NCBI RefSeq assembly: GCF_000248055.1
Contig: NZ_BAFC01000025.1
Location: 1 to 64,000, forward strand
Direction of reading: 5' to 3'
Source of the DNA: Gordonia sputi NBRC 100414
Lineage (GTDB): Bacteria > Actinomycetota > Actinomycetes > Mycobacteriales > Mycobacteriaceae
DNA: 64,000 nucleotides
Part shown: positions 41,863-50,942 of the stretch, piece after piece
How positions within the stretch are numbered: the stretch's first letter is position 1
Layout: each line of letters begins with the position of its first letter
Program-made: the position numbers and the translations under genes
Notes under the pieces: generated by a model
What the model saw: only the letters and a program-made list of their open reading frames with translations
The model's database searches: none
What the model was told of the DNA's origin: nothing

Positions 41863-42728
41863 GCCCGAGCGGGACGAGTCTGTCCGGTCGTCAGCCGAAA
41901 GCGGTACAGAGCGCACTGCGCGTACTCGAGGAGGTGGCGCGATCGGGGGTCGGCGTGACCGCCAAGGACCTGTCCGATCGCCTGGACATTCCGTCGGCGA
42001 CGATCTACCGGCTGCTGAATCTGCTCGTCGCAGAAGGGTTTGTGGTGCGAATGCCGGACCTGTCCGGGTTCGCGCTCGGCCCGCGCACGGGCGCGCTGGT
42101 GGACGCCACCCTGGTCCCGCGCGTCTGTACCGCGGCACGGGAGGTGCTCGCCGAGTTCCGGTTGTCCATCCGGTTCGGCGCGCATCTCTACTACTTCACC
42201 AACTCCTCGGTGCGGGCGGCCGACCTCGACACCGAGTTCCCGCCGGCGGCCGACGAGCGGACACTCAACACGTATCTGCACGCCAGCTCCATCGAAAAAC
42301 TGCTTCTCGGCGAGAAGTCCGACGTGAACGACGTGGTCACCTTCCCGCTCACCGCGATCACCTCCCGTACGCCGACCACCCGGGACGCGTTGGCCGACCA
42401 TTTGGCAGCTGTGGCCCGCGACGGCTTCGCGCTGCAGGTCGGCGAACTCGATCCCGACCGCGCCTGCATCGCGGTCGGCGTCCGGTCATCGGCCGGCACA
42501 CTTGTCGCCGCGTTGGCACTCTCGGGTCACGCCGACCAGGCCGAGATCATGACGCGGCAGGTACCGGCGATGACCGAGCACGCCACGCGCCTGGCACCGT
42601 TGCTGCGTGAGCAGCGCTCGATCCACACCCCCCACGCATCCGGTGACCCTGCGGTCCGAGCTGCAGCCGCCGGCAAACCATTCGCCGAGAGAACGCCCCG
42701 TTGCTACCGTCAATCAGGTGAGCGCCAC
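41859..42728 (+). CDS. IclR-family transcriptional regulator, no stop before the ABC exporter
   Basis: An IclR-type regulator: winged helix at residues about 12-65 (AVQSALRVLEEVARSGVGVTA, SATIYRLLNLLVAEGF) and a C-terminal effector domain to about residue 250. It probably controls the amine locus. The frame has no stop and runs into the ABC exporter, in phase with its ATG 42729 (867 residues in total). A run of six C at 42628-42633 is suspicious: one extra C would end the regulator at CGG-TGA after 262 residues, a normal IclR length. So a homopolymer indel, real or artefact, is likely. The start ATG overlaps the permease stop (ATGA). Confidence 0.85.
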
Positions 42729-44462
42729 ATGCTGACCCGCCTGATCCGGACATACCTCTCGCGGTATCCCTGGCACATGCTCGCCGTCGTGATACTGCAG
42801 CTCATCGCGACGGTGGCCATGTTGTACCTGCCGACGCTGAATGCCGACATCATCGACAACGGCGTCGCGAAGGGCGACACGTCGTACATCCTGCGCGTCG
42901 GTGCGGTCATGCTGGTCATCACGATCGCCCAGATCGTGTGCACCATCATCGCCCAGTACTTCGGCTCACGGGCTGCACTGGCGACCGGACGCGACATCCG
43001 ACACGACCTGTTGCACAGGATCAACACCTACTCGGCCAGGGAGATGGGGACGTTCGGTGCGCCGTCGTTGATCACCCGCACCACCAACGACGTCCAGCAG
43101 GTGCAGTTGTTGATCGTCATGAGCACCACCATCCTGGTGATGGCGCCCATCATGTGCATCGGCGGCATCATCATGGGCATCAAGGTCGGGTCACAGTTGT
43201 CGTGGGTGCTCGTCGTGGCGGTGCCGGTTCTCGCGGTCGCGATGGGCGTCATCATCGCGCGTATGATCCCCGGCTTCCGCGCGATGCAGGAGCGCATCGA
43301 CGCGGTCAATCGTGTTCTGCGCGAACAGATCACAGGTATCCGAGTGGTCCGTGCGTTTGTGCGCGAACGTTACGAGATCGACCGCTTCGCCACCGCGAAC
43401 GACAGCCTCGCCCAGGCCACGCTGCGCGTCGGCCGGATGCAGGCGTTGATGTTCCCGTCCGTCATGCTGATCACGAACGTCACCATCGTCGCGATCATCT
43501 GGTTCGGCGGCCATCTGGTGTCCGACGGCAGCATCGAGATCGGCGCGCTGACCGCGATGATCACCTATGTCATGCAGATCCTGATGTCGGTGATGATGGC
43601 GTCGTTCCTCGCAATGATGGCGCCGCGCGCAACAGTCTGTGCCGAGCGCATCTGCGAGGTCCTCGACACCGAGACCTCCGTCGGCGCACCACAAGATCCG
43701 GTGCCCTTCGCCGCGCAACCGTCCACTGTCGAGTTCAGAGGGGCACAGTTCCGCTATCCAGGTGCCGACGATCCCGTCCTGTCCGACATCAGCTTTCGCG
43801 TCGAGCCCGGCACCACAACCGCCATCGTCGGCTCGACCGGCTCCGGCAAGACCACACTCGTCGGTCTGGTGCCACGACTCATCGACGTCACCGCCGGTGA
43901 GGTTCGCGTCGGCGACACCGATGTCCGACGCCTCGACCCCAACACCCTGCGCGATGCCATCGGCCTCGTCCCGCAGCGCCCATACCTGTTCTCGGGGACC
44001 GTCGCGTCGAACATTCGGAACGGCAAACCCGACGCCACCGACGAGGAGGTCTGGGAGGCGTTGCGCATCGCGCAGGCCGCCGACTTCGTCGAGCGTATGC
44101 CCGACGGCCTCGACACCCCGATCTCCCAGGGCGGCACCACGGTATCGGGTGGTCAACGTCAGCGCCTCGCCATAGCCCGTGCGCTGGTGCGCAAACCGTC
44201 GGTCTACCTCTTCGACGACGCGTTCTCGGCCCTCGACGTCGCCACGGACGCACGCCTACGCGCCGCACTCGCACCCGCGACGTCGGAGTCCGCCGTCATC
44301 ATCGTCGCCCAGCGCATCTCGACCATCGTCGACGCCGAGCAGATCGTCGTACTCGATCGCGGTCGGATCGTCGGGATCGGCACGCACGACGAACTTCTCG
44401 CGACCTCCGAGACGTACCGCGAAATAGCGGAGTCTCAGCTCGCGATCGGAGAGTCTGCATGA
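42729..44462 (+). CDS. ABC exporter half-transporter (degenerate-site subunit)
   Basis: A 577-residue fused membrane-ATPase protein: six helices (residues about 15-310), then an ATP-binding domain. Walker A GSTGSGKTT, signature VSGGQRQRL and Walker B VYLFDDAFSALD are visible. The Walker B glutamate is replaced by aspartate (LFDD), as in the catalytically weak site of heterodimeric exporters. Its stop overlaps the next ATG (ATGA). Together they resemble the Rv1273c/Rv1272c pair of mycobacteria. ATG 42729 follows CAGGTGAGCGCCAC. Substrate unknown: drugs or lipids are typical. Confidence 0.93.
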   Translation: MLTRLIRTYLSRYPWHMLAVVILQLIATVAMLYLPTLNADIIDNGVAKGDTSYILRVGAVMLVITIAQIVCTIIAQYFGSRAALATGRDIRHDLLHRINTYSAREMGTFGAPSLITRTTNDVQQVQLLIVMSTTILVMAPIMCIGGIIMGIKVGSQLSWVLVVAVPVLAVAMGVIIARMIPGFRAMQERIDAVNRVLREQITGIRVVRAFVRERYEIDRFATANDSLAQATLRVGRMQALMFPSVMLITNVTIVAIIWFGGHLVSDGSIEIGALTAMITYVMQILMSVMMASFLAMMAPRATVCAERICEVLDTETSVGAPQDPVPFAAQPSTVEFRGAQFRYPGADDPVLSDISFRVEPGTTTAIVGSTGSGKTTLVGLVPRLIDVTAGEVRVGDTDVRRLDPNTLRDAIGLVPQRPYLFSGTVASNIRNGKPDATDEEVWEALRIAQAADFVERMPDGLDTPISQGGTTVSGGQRQRLAIARALVRKPSVYLFDDAFSALDVATDARLRAALAPATSESAVIIVAQRISTIVDAEQIVVLDRGRIVGIGTHDELLATSETYREIAESQLAIGESA

Positions 44463-46414
44463 CCCGCGCAGGCGGCGCAGCCCCCGCTCCCCCGGGGCCA
44501 GGCCGCGGCCCGATGGCTGCGGGACCAGTCGTGGCCAAGGCGCGGTCGTTCGGCCCGTCGATCAAGCGGCTCATCGGATTACTGTTCTCCTACCGGACCT
44601 CGATGAGCGTCGTCGTGTTGTCGATCATCGGATCGGTGATCCTCACGGCGTTCGCACCACGAGTGCTCGGCGACGCCACCAACATCATTTTTGACGGCGT
44701 CGTCGGCAAGATGCTTCCCGCGGGGACCACCAAGGCGCAGGCGGTCGAGGGGCTGCGCGAGCGCGGCAACGGCACCCTCGCCGACATGGTGAACTCGATG
44801 AACGTCACCCCGGGTGTGGGCATCGACTTCGGCGACGTCGGCCGCGTCTTGTTGATCGTGCTCGCGCTCTACGTCGGCTCGGCGCTGTTGTCGTGGCTCG
44901 GTGCCTATCTGCTCAACATCGTCGTCGTCGGCACCGTGAAGCATCTGCGCGCAGAGGTCGAGGCAAAGATCCACCGCCTCCCTCTGAGCTACTACGACGC
45001 CACCGCGCGCGGCGATCTGCTCAGTCGCGTCACCAACGACCTCGACAATCTGTCACAGACGTTGCAGCAGACCATCTCCCAGTTGCTGAACTCCGTCCTG
45101 ATGGTGATCGCGATCCTGGTGATGATGCTCTGGATCTCGCCTCTGCTGGCGCTCATCGCGCTTGTCACCGTGCCGCTGGCCGCGGGCGCAACCGCGCTGA
45201 TCGCCAAGCGCTCCAAGCCGCACTTCCTGGCGCAGTGGTCGTCGACCGGCAAGCTCAACGCCCAGGTCGAAGAGGCGTTCACCGGGCACGAATTGGTGAC
45301 CGCGTTCAATCGTCAGGCCGACGTCGAATCCGAATTCGACGAGCGCAACGAGAAGCTGTACCAGTCGAGTTGGCGTGCACAGTTCATCTCGAGCACCGTC
45401 ATGCCGACGATCATGTTCCTCGGCAACCTCAACTACGTGGCGGTCGCCGTCGTCGGCGGACTGCGCGTGGCATCGGGCGCGTTGAGCCTCGGCGAGGTGC
45501 AGGCGTTCATCCAGTACTCACGTCAGTTCACGCAGCCGCTCACGCAGATCGGGTCGATGGTCAACCTGCTGCAGAGCGGCGTGGCGTCGGCCGAGCGCAT
45601 CTTCGACATCCTCGACGCCGACGAACAGACCCCCGACCCGAAGAACCCGAAGACGCCCGAGCACGACCGTGGGCTCATCGAATTCGACGACGTCTCGTTC
45701 CGCTACGTCGCCGACAAACCGCTCATCGACGACCTCTCACTCGTCGCACGTCCCGGTCACATGGTCGCGATCGTCGGACCGACCGGCGCGGGAAAGACCA
45801 CCCTGGTCAACCTCATCATGCGCTTCTACGACGTCGACTCCGGAACCATCACCGTCGACGGCGTCGAATCCCGTGAGATGACCCGCGACGACCTGCGCGA
45901 GCGCACCGGAATGGTGCTGCAGGACTCGTGGCTGTTCGGCGGAACCATCTACGAGAACATCGCCTACGGCGACCCCACGGCATCGCGCGAGGAGGTCCTC
46001 GAGGCCGCGCGCATGAGCCACGTCGACCACTTCGTCCGCATCCTGCCCGACGGCTACGAGACAATGCTCGACGACGAAGGCGGCGGCGTGAGTGCCGGTG
46101 AGCGACAGCTCATCACGATCGCGCGCGCCTTCCTCGCCCGCCCGACCATCCTGATTCTCGACGAGGCCACCAGCTCCGTCGACACCCGCACCGAGCTGCT
46201 CATCCAGAAAGCGATGGCCGCGCTGCGCACCGACCGCACGAGTTTCGTTATCGCGCACCGCCTTTCGACCATCCGCGACGCCGACGTCATCGTGGTGATG
46301 GAAGACGGGCACATCGTCGAGCAGGGCACCCACGACGGGCTGCTCGCCGCTCAGGGCGCGTACTGCCGGCTGTACCGCAGCCAGTTCGCCGGGGCCGTCG
46401 ACTCGGAGGCTTGA
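44459..46414 (+). CDS. ABC exporter half-transporter (canonical-site subunit)
   Basis: A 651-residue partner of the preceding half-transporter. A 40-residue Pro/Ala/Gly-rich N-terminal extension is followed by six helices with a large loop after the first, then the ATPase domain: Walker A GPTGAGKTT, Walker B ILILDEATSSVD with the catalytic glutamate, and a non-canonical signature VSAGERQL. The odd signature here faces the Walker B aspartate of the partner, consistent with one degenerate and one active ATP site. It overlaps the convergent AbiEi-like gene by 64 nt at its 3' end. Confidence 0.93.
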   Translation: MTRAGGAAPAPPGPGRGPMAAGPVVAKARSFGPSIKRLIGLLFSYRTSMSVVVLSIIGSVILTAFAPRVLGDATNIIFDGVVGKMLPAGTTKAQAVEGLRERGNGTLADMVNSMNVTPGVGIDFGDVGRVLLIVLALYVGSALLSWLGAYLLNIVVVGTVKHLRAEVEAKIHRLPLSYYDATARGDLLSRVTNDLDNLSQTLQQTISQLLNSVLMVIAILVMMLWISPLLALIALVTVPLAAGATALIAKRSKPHFLAQWSSTGKLNAQVEEAFTGHELVTAFNRQADVESEFDERNEKLYQSSWRAQFISSTVMPTIMFLGNLNYVAVAVVGGLRVASGALSLGEVQAFIQYSRQFTQPLTQIGSMVNLLQSGVASAERIFDILDADEQTPDPKNPKTPEHDRGLIEFDDVSFRYVADKPLIDDLSLVARPGHMVAIVGPTGAGKTTLVNLIMRFYDVDSGTITVDGVESREMTRDDLRERTGMVLQDSWLFGGTIYENIAYGDPTASREEVLEAARMSHVDHFVRILPDGYETMLDDEGGGVSAGERQLITIARAFLARPTILILDEATSSVDTRTELLIQKAMAALRTDRTSFVIAHRLSTIRDADVIVVMEDGHIVEQGTHDGLLAAQGAYCRLYRSQFAGAVDSEA

Positions 46415-47280
46415 CCTTGCCCGGCAATCTCCAAGCGCTCCAGCCACTCTCGCACCATCGGCACCACGCGGTTCTTTCGTAGATCGGCCCACACCCATCG
46501 GATCACCATCGGCCCGAGGCGCCTGACGCCATCTTCGCGGGCCTTCTCGCGCTTCATCACGTCGAGCGCGGTCTCGTCGTCGCCCAGATCCTTGGTGTAC
46601 TTGCGCATCCCGTCGAACTCGCCCACGAGCTTGCCCTCCCAGTCGTAGTCGACCTTGGCGACGAACTCGCCGTCGGCGTCGAAGTACTCCCGCTGCAGTC
46701 GTGGAATCGGCAGTTCGGCGACGATCATCTGACCTCTTCCCCACGACTCGCCCGCGTTGTCGGCCAGTGGGCTCGCGAACGCAAGCGCCTTGCGGGCAAC
46801 GGCAACTCCGCGGCGTCGAGAATCGAGGAGCGCCGACATCTTCTCGCGATCGGCACCGAGTCGCAGCGCGGAGTCGAGCACGGCCAGCGCCTGGTAGAAG
46901 TTGCCGCTGCACGCGATGTCGACGGCGGTGACCTCCAGCGACGTCACCACGATGCCGTCGATCACCGTGACGTCGTCGGGCCCCAGCCGACCGGAGTGCA
47001 GATGCCGCTGGGTTTCGATGCGTCCGCCGGTCTTGTGCCCAGTGGTCAAGTGCACCCGCGCGAGATCGGGGAACAGCAGCGACATCCCGTGGAGCACTCC
47101 CGCCGACTGATGACTCAGCGGTACGTCGGATTCGGATAGGAGCGTTGCCGCGACGGCCTTCAGCCGATGCTTGACCTCCGGCGTACGGCTCTTGTCGGGC
47201 AGCACGTAGGCGCCGGGCCACACTCGCACGAGGGTGCCCGCGTCGACGGCGCGCGTGAGTTGCCGATCCGACGAGCCCAA
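46351..47280 (-). CDS. AbiEi-like antitoxin-domain protein with endonuclease-like C-terminus
   Basis: A 309-residue protein. Residues 1-75 resemble the AbiEi antitoxin N-terminal winged helix common in actinobacteria (SDRQLTRAVDAGTLVRVWPGAYV, then a LSHQSAGVLHGM segment). Residues about 185-250 look like a PD-(D/E)xK-type core (PRLQREYF, KVDYDWEGKLVGEFDG, KYTKDL). No AbiEii toxin gene is adjacent, so it may be a stand-alone DNA-binding protein. It starts with TTG 47280, only 3 codons after an in-frame TAG, so the longer N-terminus of some family members is absent. Its 3' end overlaps the ABC exporter by 64 nt. Confidence 0.7.
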   Translation of the reverse strand: MGSSDRQLTRAVDAGTLVRVWPGAYVLPDKSRTPEVKHRLKAVAATLLSESDVPLSHQSAGVLHGMSLLFPDLARVHLTTGHKTGGRIETQRHLHSGRLGPDDVTVIDGIVVTSLEVTAVDIACSGNFYQALAVLDSALRLGADREKMSALLDSRRRGVAVARKALAFASPLADNAGESWGRGQMIVAELPIPRLQREYFDADGEFVAKVDYDWEGKLVGEFDGMRKYTKDLGDDETALDVMKREKAREDGVRRLGPMVIRWVWADLRKNRVVPMVREWLERLEIAGQGQASESTAPANWLRYSRQYAP

Positions 47281-47304
47281 TCGCTACTCGACGCAGCGGC
47301 CGTT

Positions 47305-47973
47305 TCAGCGCTCCAGCTCGCCCGCGATTCGCTGCTCGATCTGGGCGGCGGCGACGTCGGGGATGTCGATGAGTCCGTCGAGCTCCTGGCGCGCCTTGCG
47401 GTAGGCGGCCTGGCGTTCGGCGGGCGTGGCGGCGGCGTCGGCGGCGACGGAGATCAGTTTGCGCGCGCGGTCGAGTGATTCGCGCTCGACGGGCGAGAAG
47501 TCGGACTGTTTCCGACGCCGCGCCTCGCGCTCTGCTGCGTCGAAGGCGGCCTCGTAGTCGCCGACGGCGTCGCGGTAGCGCTCGAACTCGAGTGGGTCCA
47601 GCTTCTGGTCGGCCGACGTCGGGCGCAGGTCGTCGGCGCGGATCTTCGCGCGATGGAACGCGAGCGTCAGCGGCTCACGCATGTCGGTCATCATGGGGAA
47701 CTCGATCAGCGTCGCCAGGTCGAGTTCGTACCCGAACCATCGCTGATCTATCGCGTCGTGCTTCTCGAGCACCTTGGTGACGGACGCCTTGTCGGCCTGG
47801 GTGAGTCGTAGCTGTTCGGTCTGCGCGCTCGCCTTGACCCGGGCGAGTTCGATCTTGTCGCGTCGACGCTTCTCGTTGTACCGCGCGAGCGAACCGAACC
47901 AACCACCGGCGACTCCACCGATCGGAAATATCAGCCACCAGTAATCGCCCGCGAAGTGCAGGAACTGATCCAT
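47305..47973 (-). CDS. Hypothetical membrane-anchored coiled-coil protein
   Basis: Unrecognised 222-residue protein. One N-terminal membrane helix (about residues 8-28, DYWWLIFPIGGVAGGWFGSL) is followed by a charged helical stretch rich in Lys, Arg and Glu. In the middle is a conserved-looking RWFGYELDLATLIEFPMMTD segment, a typical feature of mycobacterial hypotheticals of this kind. The rest is helical and may form coiled coils. It lies 24 nt upstream of the AbiEi-like gene on the same strand. Function unknown. Confidence 0.7.
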   Translation of the reverse strand: MDQFLHFAGDYWWLIFPIGGVAGGWFGSLARYNEKRRRDKIELARVKASAQTEQLRLTQADKASVTKVLEKHDAIDQRWFGYELDLATLIEFPMMTDMREPLTLAFHRAKIRADDLRPTSADQKLDPLEFERYRDAVGDYEAAFDAAEREARRRKQSDFSPVERESLDRARKLISVAADAAATPAERQAAYRKARQELDGLIDIPDVAAAQIEQRIAGELER

Positions 47974-48017
47974 GAGACAACAGTACCCACGTCACGGGCC
48001 CCGACTACCGTGTCAAC

Positions 48018-48140
48018 ATGGCCAAAGCCGACGCCCCGACGCTGCTGTTCGACACCGTCGATGACTGGCAGAGTTGGCTGGCCGACAACCACGACTCGTC
48101 GCCTCCTGAGCCGCGCGTCCTACAGATCGGGGATCGGTAG
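48018..48140 (+). pseudogene. Truncated YdeI-family remnant (N-terminus only)
   Basis: A 40-codon frame, MAKADAPTLLF-DTVDDWQSWL then ADNHDSSP, matching the start of YdeI/OmpD-associated family proteins, which normally run to about 190 residues and continue SPGVWL. Here it changes to unrelated sequence after DSSPPE and stops inside the 3' end of the convergent SDR gene. It keeps a leaderless promoter (TACCGT at 48006-48011, 6 nt before the ATG). This is best read as the stump left by a deletion or insertion next to the SDR. Confidence 0.5.
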
Positions 48141-48911
48141 GTCGAGGTTCGGAGCGATGATTCCGCCGTCGACCTCGAGCACCTTTCCGGTCACGTAGGC
48201 ACCGGCAGGTGACGCGAGGTAGACGGCCGCGGCGGCGATGTCTTCGGGCTCGCCGAGACGGCGCATCGGTGTCGCGTTCTCGATCGCGGTCCGCATGGTG
48301 TCGTCGGCGGCCACGATGTCGAGGGCCGACGTCAGGATCGCCCCGGGCGCGATCGCGTTGACCCGGATGCGCGGATTGAGGTCCATCGCCGCGAGCCGCG
48401 TGTAGTGCGCGAGCGCGGCCTTGGCCGTGCCGTATGCCGCGTACGCCCGGCCCGGCAGCCGCCCCACAGCAGAAGTGATGTTGATGATCGATCCCGAGCC
48501 CGCGGTCTCCAACACCCTCGGAACCGCAGCCGTGACCAGCGCATGAGCATTGGCGACGTTGAAACCGAACGCATCGCTCAGATTCTTCGGTGAGGTGTCG
48601 AGCAGCGGTCGTGGCATCGCGCCGCCGACGTTGTTCACGACGGTGTCGAGCCGTCCAAACGTGTCGACGGCGGTCTGCGCGAGCGCCGCTGCAGCGTCGG
48701 GATCGGAAAGGTCGGCGACGACGACGCGCGCACGCCTATCTCGGTCGGCGACCTCGGCGGCCACCTTCTCCAGTTCGCTTTCGCTGCGCGCGGAGATCAC
48801 CACATCGGCGCCCGCCTCGGCGTACGCGACAGCGATCGCCGCTCCGAGGCCGCGCCCCGCACCCGTGATGATCGCGACGGTGTCGTCGAGTCGGAATCTG
48901 TCCAGGATCAC
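48120..48911 (-). CDS. Short-chain dehydrogenase/reductase (SDR), probable KstR-regulon member
   Basis: A 263-residue classical SDR. Cofactor motif [12 protein letters not shown] near residue 14, VVNNVGG, and the catalytic YxxxK in [11 protein letters not shown] with an upstream serine in NITSAVG are all present. The C-terminal GKVLEVDGG is typical. GTG 48911 follows GGGAG closely; no better start exists. A KstR-type box (48935-48948) lies 24 nt upstream, suggesting a hydroxysteroid- or acyl-CoA-related reaction, but the substrate is unproven. Its 3' end overlaps the YdeI remnant by 21 nt. Confidence 0.88.
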   Translation of the reverse strand: MILDRFRLDDTVAIITGAGRGLGAAIAVAYAEAGADVVISARSESELEKVAAEVADRDRRARVVVADLSDPDAAAALAQTAVDTFGRLDTVVNNVGGAMPRPLLDTSPKNLSDAFGFNVANAHALVTAAVPRVLETAGSGSIINITSAVGRLPGRAYAAYGTAKAALAHYTRLAAMDLNPRIRVNAIAPGAILTSALDIVAADDTMRTAIENATPMRRLGEPEDIAAAAVYLASPAGAYVTGKVLEVDGGIIAPNLDLPIPDL

Positions 48912-48934
48912 GACTCCCGACAATGCCACAGAAC

Positions 48935-48948
48935 TGCAACACGTTCTA
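48935..48948. promoter_or_regulatory. KstR-type operator upstream of the SDR
   Basis: TGCAACACGTTCTA matches the KstR pattern TnnAACnnGTTnnA exactly, with a conserved right half identical to the site at 14625-14640. It lies between the aldo-keto reductase stop and the SDR start on the minus strand. Confidence 0.6.
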
Positions 48949-48975
48949 GATTTTGGCAAAGAGGCGCGGTATGAA

Positions 48976-49977
48976 CTACGACGACCGGCCCGCCACCCAA
49001 TTCATGTCGGGGTAGCGGTCGCCTGCGGGGCGCAGCGTCGACAATCGCTCGAGCTGATCTGAACTCAATTCCACCGACAGCGCGCCGAGGTTCTCGTCGA
49101 GGTAGCGCGTGCGCTTGGTGCCGGGGATCGGGACGACGTCGTCACCCTGAGCCAGCAGCCACGCCAACGCGACCTGACCCGGCGTGGCGCCGACCTCGGT
49201 TGCCACGGTGCGTACCTCGTCGACGAGAGCGAGGTTGTGGTCGAGGTTCTCGGCCTGCCACCGCGGGAGCGTCGAACGGAAGTCACCGTCGGAAACCTGC
49301 ACTGCCGCAGCAGATCCCGTCAACATGCCGCGACCAAGCGGACTGTAGGGCACCATCGTGACACCCAGTTCACGCGCGGCAACCACATCCGACGATTCGA
49401 CGTCGCGACTGAACAACGACCACTCCGACTGCAATGCCGCGATGGGGTGCACCGTCGCTGCGCGACGCAGGGTGTCGGCATTGGCCTCGCTGATCCCGAG
49501 CTCGCGAACCTTACCGGCGGCCACCGACTCTGCCATCGCCCCGACAGTCTCCTCGATCGGCAGCTTCGGGTCGACGCGATGCAGGTAGTAGAGGTCGATG
49601 GTGTCGACGCCGAGACGTCGCAGCGAGGCATCGACGGCGGACCGCAGGTACTCCGGCGAACCGTCGACTTCGCCGTTGGGATAACCGGTTTCGGGATCGA
49701 TCTCGATACCGAACTTGGTCGCGAGCACCACGTCGTCTCTCCGGTCGGCCAGAACCTGCGCGAGCAGTTCCTCGTTGGCGCCCACGCCGTAGACGTCGGC
49801 GGTGTCGAGTTGGTTGACCCCGACATCGAGTGCGTGATGCAGCGTCGCCCTCGCCTCGTCCTGGTCGGCCTCGCCGTAAGCGAAACTCATTCCCATACAA
49901 CCCAATCCGAGCGGTGAGACCTCGAGGGAACCGATGCGCCTGCGGTTCCGGGTTGTCGAGTCTGTTGATGCAGTCAT
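48976..49977 (-). CDS. Aldo/keto reductase
   Basis: A 333-residue NADPH-dependent aldo/keto reductase. The catalytic tetrad can be read as D and Y in [10 protein letters not shown] in LATKFG and H in YYLHRVD, and the C-terminal [17 protein letters not shown] is the usual cofactor-binding motif. Its start overlaps the MerR stop by 4 nt (ATGA), so it is the second gene of the MerR operon, controlled by the spacer-palindrome promoter at 50449-50479. Likely reduces reactive aldehydes or ketones (inference). Confidence 0.93.
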   Translation of the reverse strand: MTASTDSTTRNRRRIGSLEVSPLGLGCMGMSFAYGEADQDEARATLHHALDVGVNQLDTADVYGVGANEELLAQVLADRRDDVVLATKFGIEIDPETGYPNGEVDGSPEYLRSAVDASLRRLGVDTIDLYYLHRVDPKLPIEETVGAMAESVAAGKVRELGISEANADTLRRAATVHPIAALQSEWSLFSRDVESSDVVAARELGVTMVPYSPLGRGMLTGSAAAVQVSDGDFRSTLPRWQAENLDHNLALVDEVRTVATEVGATPGQVALAWLLAQGDDVVPIPGTKRTRYLDENLGALSVELSSDQLERLSTLRPAGDRYPDMNWVAGRSS

Positions 49978-50441
49978 GGCTGAGTCCTTCCGCCGTAGGT
50001 GGCGATCTTGTATTCGGTTGCTGCCAGCGACAGCGTGAGTTCGGAGATCTGGCGTCGAATGGTGTCGCGGTGTTCTAGCAGCATCTCGAGCCGCTCCGGC
50101 ACGGTGTCGTCGCCCTCGTCGACGAGTTCGACGTAGTGCTGGAGGTCGCGAATGGCCATGCCCGACAGTCTCATTCGTGTCACGAAGACGAGTCTGCGCA
50201 CGGCGTCGGCGTCGTAGAGCCGGTTTCCCGACGCGTCGCGGGGCACGTCGACGAGTCCGATTCGCTCGTAGTACCGCAGTGTGTGCGCCGAGACGTCGAG
50301 CATCGCGGCGGTCTGTGCGATGGTCAGCGGTTCGTCGATCTCGTCGGCTTCGACAAGGCGGTGGATGACCTCGACCGACAGTGGACCGTCGAGTTCGTTC
50401 AACGTGGCCAACGCCCTGCTCATGAGGTGATCTGTACTCAT
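49974..50441 (-). CDS. MerR-family transcriptional regulator
   Basis: A 155-residue MerR regulator with an N-terminal winged helix (about residues 38-105: [31 protein letters not shown]) and a coiled-coil dimer helix. No obvious metal cysteines. It begins leaderless at ATG 50441, 7 nt after TAGCGT, and overlaps the aldo-keto reductase start. MerR proteins paired with aldo-keto reductases usually sense aldehydes or electrophiles. Confidence 0.9.
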   Translation of the reverse strand: MSTDHLMSRALATLNELDGPLSVEVIHRLVEADEIDEPLTIAQTAAMLDVSAHTLRYYERIGLVDVPRDASGNRLYDADAVRRLVFVTRMRLSGMAIRDLQHYVELVDEGDDTVPERLEMLLEHRDTIRRQISELTLSLAATEYKIATYGGRTQP

Positions 50442-50448
50442 GACAGCA

Positions 50449-50479
50449 ACGCTAGGCCTTAGAGCGCGCTCTAACGCAA
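50449..50479 (-). promoter_or_regulatory. MerR-type promoter with 19-bp spacer and palindrome
   Basis: On the minus strand a TTGCGT -35 (50479-50474) and a TAGCGT -10 (50454-50449) are separated by 19 bp, the stretched spacing that MerR proteins correct by twisting DNA. The spacer region holds the perfect palindrome TTAGAGCGCGCTCTAA (50459-50474). The end of the gluconokinase gene overlaps it. Confidence 0.75.
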
Positions 50480-50920
50480 CACCTGATCGACGATCACGTC
50501 GAGCGGCAGCGCGGCGTCGACGATCATCCCCTGCTCGTCGGGTCCGAGTGGTTCGAGCGCGGCGAACTGCGAGTCGATGAGCGCAGCAGGCATGAAGTGA
50601 TCACGCCGCCCGTGCACGCGCGCATGTGCCGCGTCTCTGCCGAGGGCGAGCATCACGAAGAACGCCCTGGGAGCACTGCCGCGCAGTCGATCCCGATAGG
50701 CACGGCGCAACGCCGAACAGGCGGCCACGCCGTCGTCGTGCTCGGCGAGCCAGGTACCGACCACGTCGAGCCAGGGCAAGCGATCGGCGTCGGTCAGTGG
50801 ATGTCCCGCGGCCATCTTCGCGATGTTGGCGGCCGGGTGCAGATCGTCGGCATCGACAAACGGCACCGCCAGACGTGCGGCGAGCGCCAGTCCGACAGTA
50901 CTTTTCCCGCACCCTGACAC
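50471..50920 (-). CDS. gntK: Gluconokinase
   Basis: Phosphorylates D-gluconate to 6-phosphogluconate. P-loop GCGKSTVG, DADDLHPAANIAKM, GRRDHFMPAALIDSQFAALEPL and a Walker-type fold match thermoresistant gluconokinases. The start is a problem: GTG 50920 leaves the P-loop at residue 2 and lacks the preceding beta strand (which would read PIVVCGV). That strand is encoded upstream in frame, but no ATG, GTG or TTG occurs there; ATT 50950 is the most plausible near-cognate start (159 residues). The 3' end overlaps the MerR promoter palindrome. Confidence 0.88.
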   Translation of the reverse strand: MSGCGKSTVGLALAARLAVPFVDADDLHPAANIAKMAAGHPLTDADRLPWLDVVGTWLAEHDDGVAACSALRRAYRDRLRGSAPRAFFVMLALGRDAAHARVHGRRDHFMPAALIDSQFAALEPLGPDEQGMIVDAALPLDVIVDQVLR

Positions 50921-50942
50921 CCCGCAGACGACGATGGGCGAC

